Assembly: GCF_014205015.1 (NCBI RefSeq)
Contig: NZ_JACHMO010000001.1
Location: 2,728,001-2,792,000 of the forward strand
Origin: Saccharothrix ecbatanensis
Lineage (GTDB): Bacteria; Actinomycetota; Actinomycetes; Mycobacteriales; Pseudonocardiaceae
Direction of reading: 5' to 3'
DNA length: 64,000 nt
The stretch's first letter is position 1; each line of letters begins with the position of its first letter. Of the stretch, positions 6,761-14,276 are shown one piece after another. The notes under the pieces were generated by a model, which saw nothing but the letters and a program-made list of their open reading frames with translations, had not been told where the DNA came from and did not search any database. Position numbers and translations under genes: made by a program.

Positions 6761-9700
6761 GATGTCGATCGCGGACTGGTCGACCCGGGCGGACGACTCG
6801 ACGAGCCACGCCCGGCGCGGCTCGACCTTCTCGCCCATCAGCAGTTCCAGCGCGGCTTCCGCGGCTTCCGCGTCGTGCATGGTGATGCGGCGCACCGAGC
6901 GGGTGGCGGGGTTCATCGTGGTCTCCCACAACTCGTCCGCGTCCATCTCGCCCAGGCCCTTGAACCGGGGCACCGGCTTGACCACCGTCTTGCCGGCCTT
7001 TTCCAGCCGGGCGACCTTCTGCTCCATCTCGCGCTGGCTGAAGGTGAAGTGGGTCTCGGCGTTGCGGCCCTTGGTGACGACCTTGTGCAACGGCGGCATG
7101 GCGGCGAAGAGCCGGCCGTCCTCGATCACCGGACGCATGTACTTGGCGAACAGGGTGATCAGCAACGTCCGGATGTGCGACCCGTCGACGTCCGCGTCGG
7201 CCATCAGGATGACCCGGCCGTAGCGCATGGTGGCCAGGTCGAACGTCCGCCCCGTGCCCGCGCCGAGCACCTGGACGATGCTGGCGATCTCGGCGTTGCG
7301 CAGGGTGTCGGCGAGGCTGGCCTTCTGCACGTTCAGGATCTTGCCGCGCAGGGGCAGCAGCGCCTGGTACTCGGACACACGGGCCATGCGCGCGCTGTTG
7401 TGCACGAAGACACCGGCTTCGAGCGCGAAGTTGTGGTAGCCGTCGACCGTCAGGTCGTAGACGTCGGCCGTTTCGCTGAGCGGCTCGACCGCGGCCACCG
7501 CGTGGTTGACGTGGGCAGCGGCCTTCCAGAGCCGACCAACGTCGCCGTCGACGGTTTCGAGCAGGCGCTCGAACTTCAGGCCGGTGCGGGCGTTCGCCAG
7601 GCGATCGGCTTCGTACGCAGCGGCGATCTCCGCGTCGGTCAACGACAGCAGCGGTCGGAGGCGCTTCAGCGCGGCCAGCCGCCTGCCTTCGATCTGCTTC
7701 GCCACGCGCTCCGACCTGTCCACCGTCTCGACGTAACGACGGCGCCCCGCCTGGACCTTGGCCAGGTGGCCGTTGTCCGGGTCGAGCAGACGCAGCTTCA
7801 TCCGCAGTGCGTGCCGTTCCCCGAACTCGGGGTGCTCCTCGTGCCAGGCGATCACCGCGGCCCGCTGGCGTTCCCGCTCAGCCGGGTCCGAGAACTGCTC
7901 GACCGTTTTCCTCGATCGCCACGCCACCAGGTCCTCGTCGGCCCATTGCCGCTTCGACCTCTCGCTCCACTCCGCCCGCCGGCCAGGCTCGGCGAAGAAG
8001 AGCCGGACCCGCTCGGCCGCGTCCTCGCGGTGTTCGGGACGTGCCCAGTAGTTGGCCTGCCGCTCGCGCATCCGCTCGGCGTACTCGGCCCGCTCGTCTT
8101 CGGTGAGCGACGCGTACCAGTCCTGGAAGCCCTGCTCGATCCGCCGCCGGAACTCCGGGTCCGAGTTCAGCGCCACCAGCCGCGCCAGGCAGGCCTGGCG
8201 GAAGTCAGGGTCTTTCCACTGCGCCGACAGCATCGCCGACTTGAACTCCAGCCCGCCCTCGGCAAGCCACGCCCGGTAACCCGCGTGGACATGCTCACCC
8301 ATCATCGAGGCGTGTAGGGCGGCGTGGTCGTCCCACGTCATCCGACGAAGGTTGCGCGGGTCGTTGTTGCGCTTGTCGACGTCGACGTGGTGACGGACGG
8401 TGCCGTTCTCGGCACTGTCGAGGCCGTGCCGGAGGTTGTAGGCGTCGGCGAGGTAGTGGGTGTAGACCCACTCGTCCCGGTCGTTCATCCAGACCCGCTC
8501 GTAGCCGTCGAGTTTGTCGCCCGTCGCCTTGGCCGAGAAGGAGCGGTACAGCGGCATCAGCGAGTCACCCGGCTGGAGCTGGTCGGCGCGCCGGTAGGAG
8601 CCGTCACGGAGCCGGAACAGGTGGTCCGGCGTGCAGCGGACGGACTCGCCGCTGTCCAGCGTGACGCGCACCAGCGGCGCGTTCCGCTTAGTCAGCCTTG
8701 GCTCTACGAGCGGCGCGACGACGACGCGGCCAGCCTTGTTGGTCGTGTAGCCGAAGTGCGTGACACCGCGGTCCCAGTCCGCGGCGAGGTCCGCGAAACT
8801 CATGGCGCGCCCGGAGGCCAATGCCACCTGTGTGTCGCCAACAAAACAACCGAGGGCGCTGTCGCCTTCCACCAGAAATAGTTCGCTACGCGAAACACCT
8901 GTGCTGCGGCAGTCCACCAGTTTCGCGGGCATCGCGGCGCCTTCGAGGGCCGTCTTGCGCCGCGCGGCGTCCTTCTGGTGCTTCTGGGTCAGTCGGACGC
9001 GGGCGGCGTCGACGACCTTCTGGAGCACCACCTTGGCCTCGCCCTTGGTGCGGCGGTCCTCGGTCCACGCCTTGAGGTGCTTCTCCACCACCGCGAGCGT
9101 CACCTTGGTGATGCCGGCGGTGGACAGCTCGTCCTTGGTCTGCGAGGTGAACTGCGGTTCCGGGATGCGGACGTGGACGACGGCGGTCATGCCTTCCAGC
9201 ACGTCGTCCAGGGTCGGCGGGTCCTCCTTGGGCTTGAGCAGGCCCCTGGTCTTGCCGATCGCGTCCTGGATCGCCTTGACGACGGCGCGGTCGAAGCCGC
9301 GTCGGTGGGTGCCGCCGTGCACGTTGCGGATCGTGTTGGTGAAGCACTCGATCGTCCGCTCGTAGCCGGTCCCCCAGCGCAGCGCGATCTCGACCTCGGC
9401 GTGGCGCTCCACCTTGGACCGCATCACGCCGTTCTCGTCGGCCGCGTTCTCGTAGTAGACGCCGGTGCCGTTGATGAGCAGGGTGCCGGAGACCGGCTTC
9501 TCGCTCGCGGGGGCCAGGTGGTCGACCATGTCGACCAGACCGCCCGGGAAGTGGAACGTCTCCTCGCCGATCGTGTCGTCGGTGGCGACGCGGAGGGTGT
9601 ACGTCACGCCGGGCACGAGGAAGGCGGTGTTGCGCAGCTTGGTGCGGACGGCCTCGACGTCGAGCGCGGCGCCGTTCTCGAAGTAGCGGGTGTCGTACCA

Positions 9701-10252
9701 GTAGCGGATGGACGTGCCGGTGCGCTTGGTGCGGCCGGTGACGCGGAGGCCGGACTGGCGGGTGAACGCGGCCTTGGGGCCGGGGCCGTCGAAGACGCCG
9801 GGGACGCCGTGCGCGAACGACATCTCGTGCGTCTTGCCCTCACGGCGGACGACGACGTCGAAGCGGTGGGACAGGGCGTTCACGGCGGACGCGCCGACGC
9901 CGTGCAGGCCGCCGGAGGTCTTGTACCCGGAACCGCCGAACTTGCCGCCGGCGTGCAGCCTGGTGAGCACGAGTTCGACGCCGGACAGGCCCGACTTGGC
10001 GTGGGTGCCGGTGGGGATGCCGCGGCCGTCGTCGTCGACCTGGACGCTGCCGTCGGCGTGCAGCGTGACGACGATCTTGGTGGCGTGACCGGCCACGCCC
10101 TCGTCGGTGGAGTTGTCCACGACCTCGGAGAACAGGTGGTTGATGCCCCTGCTGTCGGTGGACCCGATGTACATGCCGGGGCGCTTGCGTACCGCCTCCA
10201 GACCCTCCAGGTGGGTCAGGTCGTCGGCCCCGTACAGGATCTCAGCGGTCAC
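6758..10252 (-). CDS. parE: type IIA topoisomerase subunit B (ParE/GyrB-like) with HNH intein
   Basis: 1164-residue precursor from a GTG (10252-10250) behind GGGGAGA; the frame is open further upstream but the protein MTAEILYGADDLTHLEGLEA is the normal GHKL start. ATPase motifs: EVVDNSTDEG, DDGRGIP and GGLHGVGASAVNALS. Transducer, then Toprim motif ELFLVEGDSALG (ends residue 468), interrupted by an intein (469-952) and resuming SARMARVSEYQALLPLRGK; the second Toprim acidic cluster is MADADVDGSHI. The mature protein would be 680 residues, normal for actinobacterial ParE. It supplies ATP-driven strand passage for ParC, encoded 40 bases downstream in the same operon. Confidence 0.93.
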   Translation of the reverse strand: MTAEILYGADDLTHLEGLEAVRKRPGMYIGSTDSRGINHLFSEVVDNSTDEGVAGHATKIVVTLHADGSVQVDDDGRGIPTGTHAKSGLSGVELVLTRLHAGGKFGGSGYKTSGGLHGVGASAVNALSHRFDVVVRREGKTHEMSFAHGVPGVFDGPGPKAAFTRQSGLRVTGRTKRTGTSIRYWYDTRYFENGAALDVEAVRTKLRNTAFLVPGVTYTLRVATDDTIGEETFHFPGGLVDMVDHLAPASEKPVSGTLLINGTGVYYENAADENGVMRSKVERHAEVEIALRWGTGYERTIECFTNTIRNVHGGTHRRGFDRAVVKAIQDAIGKTRGLLKPKEDPPTLDDVLEGMTAVVHVRIPEPQFTSQTKDELSTAGITKVTLAVVEKHLKAWTEDRRTKGEAKVVLQKVVDAARVRLTQKHQKDAARRKTALEGAAMPAKLVDCRSTGVSRSELFLVEGDSALGCFVGDTQVALASGRAMSFADLAADWDRGVTHFGYTTNKAGRVVVAPLVEPRLTKRNAPLVRVTLDSGESVRCTPDHLFRLRDGSYRRADQLQPGDSLMPLYRSFSAKATGDKLDGYERVWMNDRDEWVYTHYLADAYNLRHGLDSAENGTVRHHVDVDKRNNDPRNLRRMTWDDHAALHASMMGEHVHAGYRAWLAEGGLEFKSAMLSAQWKDPDFRQACLARLVALNSDPEFRRRIEQGFQDWYASLTEDERAEYAERMRERQANYWARPEHREDAAERVRLFFAEPGRRAEWSERSKRQWADEDLVAWRSRKTVEQFSDPAERERQRAAVIAWHEEHPEFGERHALRMKLRLLDPDNGHLAKVQAGRRRYVETVDRSERVAKQIEGRRLAALKRLRPLLSLTDAEIAAAYEADRLANARTGLKFERLLETVDGDVGRLWKAAAHVNHAVAAVEPLSETADVYDLTVDGYHNFALEAGVFVHNSARMARVSEYQALLPLRGKILNVQKASLADTLRNAEIASIVQVLGAGTGRTFDLATMRYGRVILMADADVDGSHIRTLLITLFAKYMRPVIEDGRLFAAMPPLHKVVTKGRNAETHFTFSQREMEQKVARLEKAGKTVVKPVPRFKGLGEMDADELWETTMNPATRSVRRITMHDAEAAEAALELLMGEKVEPRRAWLVESSARVDQSAIDI
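7397..8848 (-). mobile_element. ParE intein (484 aa) with HNH homing-endonuclease region
   Basis: Begins Cys469 (CFVGDTQVALASGRAMSF) and ends GVFVHN before Ser953. Block B is intact (CTPDHLFRLRDGSY), block F is ETADVYDLTVDGYHNFAL. These blocks closely resemble, from memory, the cyanobacterial GyrB intein at the same EGDSAxG|SAR/K site. Between them lie an HNH-like segment (HHVDVDKRNNDPRNL with a following DDHAALH) and about 250 charged helical residues with repeated W/F-rich motifs (QWKDPDFRQ, RRRIEQGFQDWY, RRAEWSERSKRQW), resembling modular DNA-binding repeats. All splicing residues are present; likely an active or recently active homing element. Confidence 0.93.
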
Positions 10253-10389
10253 CGGGTCGTTCTCCCCAGGTCGTGGGCGTGCGTCGAGCGGTTCACGGTA
10301 ACCGAGGACAGCGTGGGATCTGCCGAGTCCCCGGTGTCGGGATACGGTCGGGCACGTGGTTCGGTCGTTCACCCGCGATCTTGCCATAC

Positions 10390-10405
10390 TCGAACACAGG
10401 TTCGA
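10390..10405. promoter_or_regulatory. LexA/SOS box TCGAACACAGGTTCGA
   Basis: Perfect match to the mycobacterial/actinobacterial SOS operator TCGAAC-N4-GTTCGA, in the 189-bp gap between divergent parE and the membrane-protein gene at 10442. It is 36 bases from the start of the plus-strand gene and 138 bases from the parE start; on the minus strand a TATGGC hexamer follows it one base later. Which side it controls cannot be settled from sequence. A second perfect box sits at 30663-30678. Confidence 0.8.
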
Positions 10406-10441
10406 AGCGTGGCATCGGATCGGAGCAGGGACCGCCGCGAA

Positions 10442-11023
10442 ATGACCCCGCACTCCCGTCTGCCATACCCCTCGCGCGGTGGGCCCACACCTACGACGCG
10501 CCTGTTGCGGGCGTGGTTGGTCGCGTCGACCCTCGGCGGGGTGCCGTCGACCGTGCACGCGCTGCTGACCGGTGGTGACGTGCTGCGATCGACCAGGGCG
10601 GCGGCGACGTTGCTGGGCGGCTCACGCTCGGGCGGCCCAGGTTCTGGCTCAGGCTCGGGCGGCCCAGGCTCAGGCTCGGGCGCGGCCGGCCTGGTCCGTG
10701 GAGCCGTCGCGCACCTCGGCGTGTCGGCGTTCTGGACGGTCGCCTTGGCACTCGTGGACCGGCGGTGGCCGTTGGACGCGCGCCGGGGCGCGGTGGCCGG
10801 GGCGGTGATCGCGGTGGTCGATCTGGAGGTGGTCGGCCGGCGGTTCCCGGCGATCCGGGAGTTGGGCCGAACGGCCCAGTGGGCGGACCACGTGGCGTTC
10901 GGCGCGCTGGTGGGCGCGGTCCTGGGGTCCACAGTGGACGAGGTTGGCGGCACGCGCCGGTCCCTGGCCCGACGTCGTCCGGGTAGGGTGCGGGCGTTCC
11001 CGCGCTGTCGTGCCTGGAGGTGA
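10442..11023 (+). CDS. small integral membrane protein with Gly-Ser repeat, unknown function
   Basis: 193 residues. Hydrophobic segments: WLVASTLGGVPSTVHALL (about 22-40), VAHLGVSAFWTVALAL (about 88-104), GAVAGAVIAVVDLEVV and HVAFGALVGAVLG. Between the first two is a linker rich in GGPGSGSG, encoded by an imperfect tandem DNA repeat at about 10624-10680 whose length could vary between strains. The start ATG has only a weak ribosome site. Its stop (11021-11023) lies inside the ribosome site of the next gene, so translation is probably coupled. A LexA box sits 36 bases upstream. Function not recognised. Confidence 0.7.
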   Translation: MTPHSRLPYPSRGGPTPTTRLLRAWLVASTLGGVPSTVHALLTGGDVLRSTRAAATLLGGSRSGGPGSGSGSGGPGSGSGAAGLVRGAVAHLGVSAFWTVALALVDRRWPLDARRGAVAGAVIAVVDLEVVGRRFPAIRELGRTAQWADHVAFGALVGAVLGSTVDEVGGTRRSLARRRPGRVRAFPRCRAWR

Positions 11024-11032
11024 TCGGGCGCC

Positions 11033-13096
11033 TTGATGTTCCGACGTGCCGCACCGAAGGAGCGTGCCCCGCAAGTGGATCCCGTGATCGAGCGGGAGCC
11101 CCTGCCCGCGCCCCAACCTCCCGCCGCGACGCCCCCGCCCGCCCAGTTCTCGGCTTCGTTCGCGGGCGCCACGCTGGTCATCGGGCCGCCTTCGGGCGCG
11201 ACACCGCCCGCGGTCGCCGTGGGCCGGAGCCTGCCGGTGGACCGCGGCCGCACGGTGGTCGTGATCGATCCGCCGCACGGCGACGAGGCGTCCTTCTGGC
11301 CGGCCGTGGCCACCGCGCTGCACGGCCGTGGTCCGGTGCGGCTGATGACCTCGCACTCGGGCTCGATGCGGCCGACGGCGCCCGCGCAGTGGCTCGCCGA
11401 GCAGTTGCAGGCCGAGGTGGTGGCGCCGGACGGCGCGGTGACCACGGTGCCGGGCGCGGCGTTCGTCGCGGGCAACGGCGGGTACGGCTGCTGGCTGCGG
11501 TTCCTGCCGGGCGCGTCGCCGGTGCCGATGGGCCGCCGGTTCCCGGTGCCGCAGTGGGAGGCGGTCGACCCGAACACGCCGTGGCCGACGGGTGACGTCG
11601 GCATCTCCGAACCGATCCCGGCCGGGCTGTGGCTGCGGGCGCAGCGCGCGCAGTTCGACCCCCAGGCGCCGGACGCGCGTGCGGTCATCGGGCTGCCGTG
11701 CCGGGACAACGTGCTGACCGTCGTGATCGGCGGTCCCGGTCAGCCGGCGATCCCGACCGACGAGGTGTGCCGGCTGCTGGGCGGGCTGCCGTCGGTGGCG
11801 CGGTCGCGGGTGCGGCTGGTCTGGTACGGCGGCGAGCACCAGGCGCAGGCGGTGGCCGACGAGCTGGGCGAGCCGATTTCGCTGTACACGGGCCTGCCGG
11901 TGGGTTCGGTGCGCACCGGCGCGGCCGTGGTGGCGGTGAACCCGCGTGGGCAGCAGACGTGGCGGCCGTACGTGACCGAGGTGCGGTACGCGCCGGCGGG
12001 CGTGCCGGTCGTGTCGGGTTACCGGGCTCCGGTCCCCGGCCTGGTGGAACGCGGCGCGGGCATCTTCGACCTGGGCGGCGGCGTGGTGCTGGAGGTCGTG
12101 CCGTCCGGCTTGTGGGTGCGTGAGGCGGAGGACAACGGGCCCGAGGTGCGGTCGCTGCCGGTGGACCCGGAGTGGGCTCGGCTGACCGTCGGCACGCCGG
12201 GCCGCACGACGGCGGGCGCGGTGGCGGTGGCGGGCGCGTCGCTGGTGGAACGGCTGGAGCCCGAGGTTCGCCGGCTGCTGAAGGTGGTGTTCTGCGACCC
12301 GTCGCCGCCGTCACGGCCACCGGTCGCCGAGGAGGAGCCCCCGCCCGTGACGGCGGACGAGCCGGTGCCGCTGAGCGTGGACGGTCCGCTGTCCGACTCC
12401 CCCGCACCCGTGTGGGGCGAGCAGGTCGGCGAGGAGGTCGTGCCGCCGGACCACCGCAGCACCGAGCAGGAGCGCGACGCGCTGCGCCGGATGCTCGGCG
12501 AGCGCTACGGGCAGCACGCGGCGGTGGCGTGCCGGCACATCGCGGAGCGCCCGGACGACTCCGAGGCGTTCGAGGCCGTGGTGACGGACCTGGCGGCGGT
12601 GTCGGCGTACCTCCAGCAGGACGAGGAGATCCTGGTCGAGGCGCTGCGCACGGGGAAGCTGGGCCGGTTGTGGCCGTACGCGGCGTCGGTGGTGTCGGGT
12701 CTGCGGCGGCTGCCGGTGTACCAGGGTGTGACGGTGTGCTGGGGCGAGGCGCGGCGGTACCGCACGGGTGACGTGCTGGTCGAGCAGGGCCTGCTGAACA
12801 CGGTGGCCGGGCCGGCGGTGCCGGTGGACGGGCGGGTGGAGTTCCTGATGTGGTCGGTCACCGGGCGACGGGTGTCGGTGGTCGACTCGTTCGGCAGCGT
12901 GCTCCAGGAACGGGTGGTGTTCCCACCCGGCAGCGCGTTCAAGGTGCTCGCGGTGGTGGAGGCCGAGGAGTCCGCGCCGATGCAGGTGATGGTGCAGGAG
13001 GTCGTGGGTCGCCACCACGAGCTGCCCCAGGGTGTGCTGGGCAGCCTGGAGCGTGCCGCGGTCGCCCTGCGCAACCACGCCCGCGCCACCGCCTGA
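11033..13096 (+). CDS. large uncharacterised protein with ADP-ribosyltransferase-like C-terminal fold
   Basis: 687 residues. Starts at TTG 11033 or the adjacent ATG 11036; the ribosome site GGAGG (11016-11020) suits the TTG better. A basic, Pro-rich start (1-45) is followed by a beta-rich region (50-420) with alternating strands such as TVVVIDPPHG and VLTVVIGGPGQPAI, an acidic Pro-rich linker (about 425-480), and a C-terminal domain (about 490-687). The stretch at about 563-650 has the layout of the ADP-ribosyltransferase fold (VYQGVTV, FLMWSVTGRRVSVVDS, VVFPPGSAFKV), but the E-x-E catalytic site reads Q-E-R. It may be a catalytically dead ART-like module; the fold call is inference. No signal peptide. 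Function unknown. Confidence 0.75.
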   Translation: MMFRRAAPKERAPQVDPVIEREPLPAPQPPAATPPPAQFSASFAGATLVIGPPSGATPPAVAVGRSLPVDRGRTVVVIDPPHGDEASFWPAVATALHGRGPVRLMTSHSGSMRPTAPAQWLAEQLQAEVVAPDGAVTTVPGAAFVAGNGGYGCWLRFLPGASPVPMGRRFPVPQWEAVDPNTPWPTGDVGISEPIPAGLWLRAQRAQFDPQAPDARAVIGLPCRDNVLTVVIGGPGQPAIPTDEVCRLLGGLPSVARSRVRLVWYGGEHQAQAVADELGEPISLYTGLPVGSVRTGAAVVAVNPRGQQTWRPYVTEVRYAPAGVPVVSGYRAPVPGLVERGAGIFDLGGGVVLEVVPSGLWVREAEDNGPEVRSLPVDPEWARLTVGTPGRTTAGAVAVAGASLVERLEPEVRRLLKVVFCDPSPPSRPPVAEEEPPPVTADEPVPLSVDGPLSDSPAPVWGEQVGEEVVPPDHRSTEQERDALRRMLGERYGQHAAVACRHIAERPDDSEAFEAVVTDLAAVSAYLQQDEEILVEALRTGKLGRLWPYAASVVSGLRRLPVYQGVTVCWGEARRYRTGDVLVEQGLLNTVAGPAVPVDGRVEFLMWSVTGRRVSVVDSFGSVLQERVVFPPGSAFKVLAVVEAEESAPMQVMVQEVVGRHHELPQGVLGSLERAAVALRNHARATA

Positions 13097-13106
13097 CCCG
13101 GCGGGT

Positions 13107-14138
13107 TCAGTACCCGAAGGCGCGGTCGGCGAACTGCTCGGCGGGTGAACCGGCCGCGGCCGGGTGGGAGATCCGGCCGGGCACGCCGTCGGACGTGTAC
13201 CGCTGCTCCGGGGCGGCGGCCAACTGGTCCAGCCACACCGTCGAGCCGTAACGGGCGTCCTCGCCGGTCGGGTCCTGCGACCGGATGCGCGGCGTGGCGA
13301 CCGGGTCGAACTCGGCCGAGTACGGCGAGGGCGCCGGTCCCGCGCCGACCATCAGCACGCACACGTAGTCGTAGGACGCGCCGTCGGACGTCCCGCGTCG
13401 GGCGAGCTCCGGGTTGCCGGGCACCGCGCCGAAGGGCAGCGCGAGGCTCGACACCCGGTACCCCGGCACGGCCTTCTCGATCTCCCGCTGGCCGAGCGCC
13501 ACGGCCTGCTGGACCTGCTGGTCGGCCACGGAGCCGAGGTTCGTGTGCTCCAGCGTGTGGTTGCCGATCTCGAAGCCGTTGTCGTGCAGCCACCGCAGCG
13601 CCGCGCCGTCCGGCGACGCGAACGGTCCGCCGTTGACGTACAGGCTCGCCACCGGCCGGAAGCCGGGGTGCTGGGCGGCCACGTCGAGCAGGATGGCGAT
13701 CGCGGTGCCAGGCGCCGGGCGGCCGTCGGGGCCGAGCGCGAACTGGGTCGGGTCACCGTCGTCGAACGTCAGCACGACGGGGTGCTTGCCCGCCGGGATG
13801 TCGATCCGACCCGTCGCGTACTCCGAGGTCGTCACCGGCACGTACCCCTCGCCGGCGAGCCGTTCCAGCTCGGCGCGGAACGCCGCCGGTGTCCGGTCGT
13901 AGACGGACGTCGGCTGCTCGACCAGCCGGTGGTACATCAGGATCGGGACCTGCCCGAGTTCGTTGGCCCGGACGGCCGCCGGGTCCGGCGGCGCGGAGGA
14001 GGAGGGCGCCGGCGACGGAACAGCGGCGGCCGGTCCGGGCATTTCCGCCGCGGGCAGCTCGGCGGCGGGCTGGGCGGTGCAGGCGAAGCACAGGGCGGCG
14101 GAGAGCGCCACGACGGCCGGTACCGGCCTGGGCGACAT
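13107..14138 (-). CDS. exported polysaccharide deacetylase (NodB/CE4 domain)
   Basis: 343 residues from ATG 14138 behind AAGGTGA. An N-terminal export signal (about 1-28) ends LCFAC|TAQPAA, which could be a lipobox, so this may be a lipoprotein. A Pro/Ala-rich spacer precedes the NodB domain: motif 1 is LTFDDGD, motif 2 is GNHTLEH (metal-binding His pair), and a later LPFGAVPG resembles motif 3. These de-N-acetylate or de-O-acetylate wall or capsular polysaccharides at the cell surface. The stop lies 10 bases from the convergent preceding gene. Confidence 0.85.
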   Translation of the reverse strand: MSPRPVPAVVALSAALCFACTAQPAAELPAAEMPGPAAAVPSPAPSSSAPPDPAAVRANELGQVPILMYHRLVEQPTSVYDRTPAAFRAELERLAGEGYVPVTTSEYATGRIDIPAGKHPVVLTFDDGDPTQFALGPDGRPAPGTAIAILLDVAAQHPGFRPVASLYVNGGPFASPDGAALRWLHDNGFEIGNHTLEHTNLGSVADQQVQQAVALGQREIEKAVPGYRVSSLALPFGAVPGNPELARRGTSDGASYDYVCVLMVGAGPAPSPYSAEFDPVATPRIRSQDPTGEDARYGSTVWLDQLAAAPEQRYTSDGVPGRISHPAAAGSPAEQFADRAFGY

Positions 14139-14276
14139 GGTGTTCACCTTCGGATGGTTGCGCTTGTCGGCCGACCGGAAACCCGAGTACACCCCTTTGG
14201 ATGACCGCCTGTTTGGCAGCCGGCCAGGGGGTTAGTCGCTGGTTGCAGATGGCACGCCCAGATCGGAGTCGACCGG

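Noticed and set aside
10620..10690. Minisatellite near 10.65 kb as an independent element
   Set aside because: It encodes the Gly-Ser linker of the membrane protein at 10442; no sign of mobility.
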